Under the pieces are notes generated by a model, which was not told where the DNA came from, did not search any database, and saw nothing but the letters and a program-made list of their open reading frames with translations. A stretch of DNA of 64,000 bases from Augochlora pura (taxonomy: Eukaryota > Arthropoda > Insecta > Hymenoptera > Halictidae). Where the stretch lies: NCBI RefSeq assembly GCF_028453695.1, contig NC_135779.1, positions 2,480,001 to 2,544,000 on the forward strand, in the 5' to 3' direction. The stretch's first letter is position 1, and each line of letters starts with the position of its first letter. Of this stretch, positions 50,539-59,200 are shown piece after piece. The translations under genes and the position numbers were made by a program.

Positions 50539-53182
50539 CACACGCAGTTAGAAAGAGAGAGAGAGAGAGAGAGAAATAAATAAAGAGAGGAAGAGACACA
50601 TAGGTGTATAATATTAGCGTTAACCTAGATACGTGTATCTGTACGACCCTACCAAGTGTGTACGGCGTAACGATCACATTAAAAAGATTGTTTCTTTTCT
50701 TCTATTGCCAGGGTGACTAGGGACGGGTTTACAGAGTACTTGTACATTACGTGTTGCTGAGTGTGCTATGGAGGGGTCGTGTCAGCGCTCGGAGTCAACG
50801 AATCGGAAATAGTTCACTCGAACACAAATGATTACCGTGATACAGTCACTGATAATTCTTTGGTTACAAAGAAGAACGCCTCAGGTCGCATGATTTCAGT
50901 TTAGAGACATCGACGCTTAAAGTTCTCACCGCAATAACATTTCGCATTAATAAGGTATCCTTATTTATCTATTGAATTTACTTTTATAATTTGTCTTCTG
51001 ACAACTAGGCTGAGTCCTATATTCTTAATTAATGCATTAAAATAACATGTTTTGATATTGCGACACGCGGCGTTCTCCTATGCGGTCAGAAAATTCATTG
51101 CTCCGTCTCTATTGCATAATGACACTATAATATTTTACCCTATAATATTCTACACTATAATATAATGACACTGACATATTCTGCAGACATTCTTTTTAAT
51201 TTTTTCTTCACAACTGAAACGTTTGCAGACGTAAACTTGACAAATTACTCGTCGATACCAATAAATGACCGGTTTTCCGTCCGAACCAGGTGATTTTATC
51301 CTTAGCAACGGTGGCAAACGATCGTCTTGCAACAGAGACGACAGACTCGACAGTGCAATGATCATCGCGCCGACACGGCCCACTTGCCAAACAAGAACTC
51401 TGGGGAAGACCGACTGTTAGAATCGAGTCCGACGATCGCGACCGACCGAGGCAGCCGCACCCAGCCCACGAAGCCCTCGATAAGGGCTGCCTCGACGGGT
51501 CGCGACCAGGAACCGGCTGATTGGACTGGTGATGCGAGTGTCTGGGGAAGTGACAGTCGAGAACCCGCCACAGGTGGGACAGGGTTGCTCTACGGCAAAG
51601 AACAGAACGGTCTAAGGAACGCAAACAAGGTGAACCGAAAAGAGGCGAACAGAACAACACAAGTCACACCCGCGGGGGGGGGGGTGGCTGAAGGAACTCT
51701 TCTAAGAAAGACGAAGCCGAGGGGTTGGAGGGGCTCGCTTCGATTCCGGGCGTCTTCTCGATAGGTCCCCGCCCCCCCGGCTCGAACATGTCTATAGGGT
51801 GGAGGGTTTTGTTGGAGGAAGGGGTGGATCGAGTCGTGCGGGCGCCCCGTGCAAACAAACGTGTCTCCGGCGTGGAACGAAAAAACACACACACATTCAG
51901 CGGAGTGGATTCGAAAGATTGCGTGTACTGGTCCCGTGGGGGGCCCCGGGGGACCGGTTCGGCCGCGGTGGCGATCAATCTCTTTTGCGAGCAGTTCAGC
52001 AACGTCAGCATGCGAAACGCGCGCGGTCCCAGCGGCCGCGACATCTCTCAGCACGATGCGTGCGTGTTCCGAAAACATTTACGTGCCTGCGGGGCGCGTA
52101 GAGACCCAGAGAACTCGGCAGCCGATCTGCGGAGAATTGAGAAACCGTCGCAGCGAACTCGGAAGAGTCTTTGATGAGATTATATAATAATAATAATAAT
52201 TTTGTAGCGATTATATAATAATAATTTTGTAGCGATTATATAATAATAATAATAATAATTTTGAAGAGATTATGTAATAATAATTTCGCGGACAGCTGCG
52301 CAGCTCTCGGCCAGGTCTCTTCGCTCCAACAAGGACATTCAAACACCGTGTGCCACCACCCGTGTGTGCTCCATTCCCAAGACCATGTGTGCAAGTAACG
52401 TGTGCCAGTGACTCCGTGACGCAACGCATGCCCAGCGTCGTGTTCAGGCAATTATACTGTGGCGTCCCGTTGGATGATCCTCGTCTGACTGAGTCTGGAG
52501 ACTTCAGGAGGTACCTCCTTCGATTCTGATACACGATCGATCAACGGGACGCCGTAGTATACTGTTTGGAAGGGTTGAAATCATAAGGGAGGAGAAAACG
52601 CGAGAACGAACGAAACAGGAGACAAAGCTACCCTTTACGGACACGAAATATATGAGGTAGATAACTTAATTGGCTCATCAGATGTTGGACATCATTTTCG
52701 TCTTTTTCAGCACGAGAAAGGATGCATATCTCTGCAGAAGGACTATGCTAGATTATTTTGTTCTATCTAATATAAATTATTTTATTATTTTATGTAACTT
52801 TACACTGTGAGCTTATCGTACCAGACTGGCCCGTTCGATGCTCAATTAATTAAATAAATCCTTAATCCAAGTCTGACAACAATAAAAATTATGAAATAAC
52901 TAAATAAGTTGAAGCTCATTTCTAAAAAATGAGAAATTACTTTTTGAGACTATTTTGGTAAACGATAAATAAGAAATTTGTTGTAGAGAAGTATTCTATC
53001 TGTAAATATTAACTTTGCAATTTTTTATAGGTCCGCAAAGGGTGCAGCTGTTTCTCGGCCGCGGTCGAAGCGTAGCGTAGTCTCGGACGCGCTGTCGGCT
53101 AGCTCTCGTTTGTGCATTTACAGCCAGCACGACGAAAGTAAACAGTGAAAACGGAAACAGAGAGGCACAGAAATACAGAAAT

Positions 53183-53233
<51 letters not shown>

Positions 53234-56200
53234 GAGGGTGAGAAAGAGAGCAAAGAAGGAAAGAGAATAGTGCTGTAAAAGTGGTGTTGCGGAGTAGTCG
53301 CGCGGTGCCAGGGCTCTCGTATGTCGCAGCCTTTGTCCGTGGTCGTTTTGTTCGAACGCGTTGGAACGCGCTCGCGGAAAAAATCGGCAAAATCGGACGT
53401 ACCAAGCCAGTGGGTTCTCGTGCACGGCTTCGAACCCCGCCACCAGTTCAGACATGGTTTTCGTCGAGGCGTACGAGTCGAACACGCGGCTTTCCGTGTC
53501 GAGAGAAATCGGCGTGTTTCTGTGGTTTCGTGTGGAATGGCCAAAGGATCGGAGTCGGGGCAAGTTTCTTTGTCGAAATCACAGTTCCGCGTCTTCTCTG
53601 TCCGGGCCAAAAAAACTTTCCGCGCTTTCGCGTCGTTATCGTCGAGCGGATTTTCGAATTTGTTCCGCGTTCGACACCCCTCGAGGTGAATTTCCTTTTG
53701 TCGGGGACGCCGTTACGAAAGTCAGGTGTACGGACAGAGAAGACGCTTAACTGGTAACTGGGGAAACGAGGAACGAAAAATTGTTGCTGGAGATACACGC
53801 ACCGAAAGTATAAGAAACACCAGGGAAAGCGGGAACGTCCAAGGAATGCGAGATCGGTGACAGTGCCAGCGCGAGACGTCCTCGATCGCTATCATAACGA
53901 ATAAAATTTCTAATAATTTTCTTCTATCGTTTCTAAACGACCCGATCTACTTTTTATAGTCTGTAGAAGTCGTCGGAACGCGTAACAAAAATGTACAGAA
54001 AGTCGACTGCCACACCACAGCTCATAAAAGTCGTAGAAAATTACAATCACTTGTATCACAATATGAGAATTAAGAAGACATGATTAATTATCAATTATTT
54101 AATTTGCAGCGATTAATTCGGTGAACCGTTTTCGTTGCTTTGTTGAAAAACTACTGCCATCCGTGAAGTCTTTATCAGAGAACGTTCTTCTAATTTTCCA
54201 AAAAAAAACAATGTACAACAACGACCAATTTGACTACGCACGCATAGTTCAGCTTGGATGAAATATCCTCGCGCAGGCACTACTACGAAAATCGTTTTAA
54301 TCCAGAAAGGAGGAAAATCGACACAGAATAGAAGAAGCGTCGAGATCGTGAAACTGAAAGAATTGGAGCTCGACATGAGGCGACCGATAAAGGAAAGAAG
54401 AGACACAGAAAAGATAGAGAAAGAGAAATAGAGAAGAAGAGCAGAGTTACAGAAAGAAAGGAGACTGGTTGGCAGGTTTCCAGTAGGTCGGGACACGCAA
54501 GAGTATCCAACACAGCTGTGTACATGTACCAATGGATAATAACAAGGATGACAATTATACAGAGAGCAATAAATAAATTGGCAGGCAAGAACAACAATGT
54601 CCTCGTACAGATATAACGTAATGTCTTACGCTCAGTTCGAACGGTCCGTTGCGCGCGGACGACCACGTGCTGTCGCCGACGATCCCGTTTTAACGATATC
54701 ACGATCGACGATCTTCGGGCTGCTTTGTTTATAGTTTATTCTATCGCGACCGCGCGATCGGTTCCCGGGAGAAAATCGAGCACACGCGCGCGCGTACGAC
54801 ACAGTCGTGTGAGTGTGTATGGGGAGGAAATAATTAGAGAAACGCTTGGATATCCGGGAATCGCGTTTGGGACAGCGATTCCTGGATCCCCGCGGTCTCC
54901 CGAAGGTTCGTGGGGATGAAACGAGATTCGGGGGCGCGAGAAATCGGTTGCGGAAACGGCGCGGCGCGTCGCGACGATCGGCTTGACTGTAATCGTTTCC
55001 ATCGACCGGTCGTTTGCGGTCTTGCGAATTGTTTTACCTGTCGCGCTGCTCTCAACCCTTAGCATCATTTTGCACCTGCTACAGATCATCACACAAGATT
55101 TTATATATGCGTCTGCTGGATTTCAACGGAAGAGTTAAATTTCAGATATTTCTAATACTAGAAATAACATTATGCGACTTTTCATGATCTGCAGAACTTT
55201 AGTTTGCCAGTGGCGATTTAACCTTTACAGTGCCGAGAAAAGATATAGTGGTTTCTTTTTCCATTTTCTAATGATCAAGTTTTACAAAATTCGTGCAACC
55301 GCGTTCCTAAAGACTTTGCTAAATTATATCAAACAGGTTTGATATATTTCGCACGGGCAGAGCTCATATGGTCGGCATCGAAAGGTTAGAAGAACCACCA
55401 GAACGAACGATGTTTTTAATTGAAGTAACAACAGCGTTACACCAGGATGCTAAGGGTAAATCGAAATCGTGAACGACGAGCGGCTGCAACGAAGAAGGTA
55501 ACACCTTCTGTCGAAGGTTTCTCTCTCCCGGGCGATGGAAACGGATCGTGGACAGCTTACCTTCATCATGAGCAGTAACGTGTTTAATATGATGAGACCC
55601 ATGATAAAATATTCGAAGGGCGTCGATACCACTATCTTCCATATTCTGAACTTGACGCTGTTGCGCTCTTTCGGCATATACCTTTCCAGCGGGCGGGCCT
55701 GTATCGTGAAGTCTATGCAAGATTTCTGAAAGAGACGACAAGCTTTAAAAAACGTCAACAGATTCGCGGGGTGTGTATAATACGAGAAGGATGCTTAGAC
55801 GGACCTGATTTTTATCGATTTCGCCGTCTTGCAGTTCGGCCTCTCCCTGTTCCTGGAAAGTGATGATGATCAAGGCCACGAAGATGTTCACGAAGAAGAA
55901 TGGAAAGACGATGAAGTAGACGATGTAGAAAATGGACATTTCTATACGAAAGTTCTGGATGGGGCCCTTGTCCTCGTACGTGGCCGCCATCGAGTTCTGC
56001 AGGATCTGCGGCCAACCCTCGCCGGTCTGTACCGCGAATAACGTCAGCATCGCTGCCATCACGTTGTCGTAGTGAAAGCTTTGAGAGAGCCATTCGCGCT
56101 TCTTCGGCTCCGGTAGCATGGCTCCCTCGTCGAAAACGAAATATTGACCCCTGCGAACAGACAATGACCGGTTAGACACGCCACATGGGATTAGCCCATT

Positions 56201-59200
56201 AATTCGATAAGGACGACAGCATTTAAACTTAAACAAAAGACAAATTGTTTAGACTGCGGATCTTTGGATCTAGTAATAAAAGTAGAACATTATTAATTAT
56301 AAATTCCCACGGATTTCTCGTTTATATCTGTCAGATTTTATTTTCTGTTGCTCACAACAGGCGAACATAGAAATCAGAGACACGCTTGTGGAAAGTGTAA
56401 TATAAACTGTAATTTAAAATTCGCAGAAATTCTCGGGATCCGCAGTCCAAATATACTGCAGAAGCGGTCGATCAGTACTTGAGTGCCCATGTTAATTATC
56501 ATTTACGATACTCACTGGCAATCCTCTTCCGTATACTTGCTCTCGTCGGTACAGTAGAAGAATTTCCCGTTGAACAGCTGCACCGCGATCACAGCGAAAA
56601 TGAATTGGAACAATATATACACTATGAGAATGTTAATGACGTTTTTCAGACTGTTCACCACGCAGTCGAAGACCGCCTTCAGCTTCGGCACTCTCTTAAT
56701 CGTCTTCAACGGTCTGAGCACACGCAGCACCCTGAGCGACTTGATAGTCGAGAGGTTCTGTCCGGCCGAGCTGCCGGTCATGTCGAACGCGAACGACACC
56801 GCGGCGCATATCACCACCACCGCGTCCATAATGTTCCAGAATTCGCGGAGATACGAGCCCGGGTGCAGGATGATCCCGAGATCGATGATCTTCAGTATCA
56901 TCTCGACGGTGAATACACCGGTGAACGCGTAGTCGAAGTAGTTCAGGACCTCGTTCCTCGGCGAGTCCTCCCACACCGGATCCTCGGCGGCCAACGCGAT
57001 ACTCGACAGCGATATCACCACCATTATGAAGAAGTCGAAGTACCTCAGGTTGACCACCCAATGGGCGGCTCTTCTTACGCTGAAAACATAAATGAATGTC
57101 ATCGTCGCGTTTCGATAATCTATAATACAAGTGTATTGCTGCGTGGCATAACTACAGCAACACCGCAACTTTCAAGAGTTTCAGGTATTCGTATAAACTC
57201 TCTGCTACTAAAATATCTCTATTTTGATATTAATTAACTCTAGTGCAAGACGACAGCCTCGATTTGTAACCTTGATGGGAATAATAAAGTAACTGAATCT
57301 CTTTGTTGTAGCAATTAAATCTGTAAAATACAGTGTTACAGTTATGCCGAATGGTATAATCTGAAAAAGATGCTTACGGATTCGTAGGGGACAGTATAAA
57401 CATGGAGGAGTATGGCAGCATTGGTTTTGGTCCCGTGTCATCGTCTTCATCCTGCTTTTTCTCTTCGGACGACTGCTTCCCACCTTTTCCGTCTTTGCTG
57501 AAATCGCAAACGTTCCCAGTCAACGTCCGCCATACTTTTCAATCTTACGACGGATACCGTGACACCGAGTGGTACCATGGTACCGAAGATTACCACCGAA
57601 AGACTCTTCAAAACTTCAAAAACTGCTTACAAGTTCTGAGTCGGGCTCGGAGGGCAGACAGCCACCTTGGGCGGGCTACCGTCTTTCGGCTTCTGCAAGG
57701 ACTCGATCTCCTTCTCGAGTTCCTGCGCCTGCTTCTCCTTGTCCTCGACGTTCTCCTCGTCCTCGGCGGCGCTCAGCTCCTGTGCGTTCGCCAGATTGTC
57801 CACGGCGATAGCCAAGAACACGTTCAGCAGTGTGTAGTTGCCGAAGAGCACCAGCACGATGAAGTAGAGCGAGTACATCATGCCCCTCCTGTGACCGCCT
57901 TGCGACTCGATACCTTGGTACATCACTTCGTTCCAATCTTCTCCGGTCAGGATCTGTGGATCGACCGGATATTAGAACTCACCGACAATCGTCGTGATGC
58001 TCGACAAACACTCGCAGCGTCAAGGAAAGACCATATTTTGTGTCCTCTTTCCTTTTAAACTCGATGTTCGATATTCGTTGTCTTATCATTAGATTGCGGA
58101 TCTTTTGGCGGAATAAAAATTAGAGATACATGTCCTACCTTAACAACAAGTCATTTTGAGATTTTTGATGTTGCAACAACTTCTTTATACGATACAATTG
58201 TAAAGATATCTTGATTCAAGCGAACAGTAGACTAAAAATGGCGAAATGTTCAGATAATTTAATTAAAATTGAGAATATTCTAAAATTTCGCTGTTTTGTG
58301 ACCCAGCAATGCTTAGGATCCGCAGTTCAATGATTGTCGTTGAAAAACTGTACGTCCTTGGGACATTAAAGATCTCCAACAGGTAATGACGCGTAGAGAT
58401 CGTAGCTTAGAGATCGGTACTCACTTGGAAGACAGTGAGCAGCGCGATGGGAAAGGTGTTGAAGTTGGTGGGCGGCGTGCCGTACTCGAAATTGAACTGG
58501 CCGCCGAATAGCTGCATGCCGAGCAGAGCGAATATGAGAATGAAGAGGAAGAGCAGGAAGAGCAGGGAGATGATGCTACGCATCGAGCTGAGCAGCGATA
58601 TAACGAGGTTCCTCAGGCTCTTCCAGTATTTGGTGACCTTAAAAATTCGCAGGAGTCTAAGGGCACGTAGGACGGAGAGGCCGAAAGAGCCGGACTTCAA
58701 CGCGGACCAGATCACTTCGAAGATCGATCCCGAGATCACCACGCAGTCGAAACGATTGAAGCTCGACTCGAAATATGTGCGGGGGCCGAGCGCGTACACC
58801 TTGATGAACATCTCCATCATGAAGAGAGCCAGGAACACGAACTCCGCGAAGTCTGAAAGCATTTCAAATTAACGATGCTGCAACGTACTTTCGATTTGGA
58901 GAAAAATCTGGACGAGGAAGAGTGAAGGGTTGGGCTCCATGGTTAGGTTTGTTGTGGTCGCTACTTACAAAGGAATTCAGTGAGCCATGGTGGCTGGCCG
59001 TAGTGCTCGACGGCGACGCACACGGTGTTGAAGAACACAAGAACGATGACGAACCAGTAGAACTTTTGCGACTTGACGGAGTTCCGGATCCAGAACCTGA
59101 ACCTCTTCTCCGCCCGCCAGAACTGCACGCAGGTCCCTTTGTCTTTCGCCCTCGACTTGATATAGGAAGATCTCGAGTACCCTGCAAGCGACAAACAAAT

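Larger units (their letters stand above)
49978..55560 (-). other. cac intron (5.6 kb)
   Basis: Contains (CT)n at 50179-50233, (GA)n at 50500-50576 and 53186-53243, a tandem TAA-containing repeat at 52168-52290, and MITE copy 5 at 55222-55385. Open frames in 51150-52190 and 53280-53800 overlap on both strands without known domains. Confidence 0.6.

Noticed and set aside
56479..57237. 252-codon plus-strand ORF
   Set aside because: Antisense shadow of the domain III S1-S5 exon.
57402..58058. 218-codon plus-strand ORF
   Set aside because: Antisense shadow of the domain II pore exon and linker exon.
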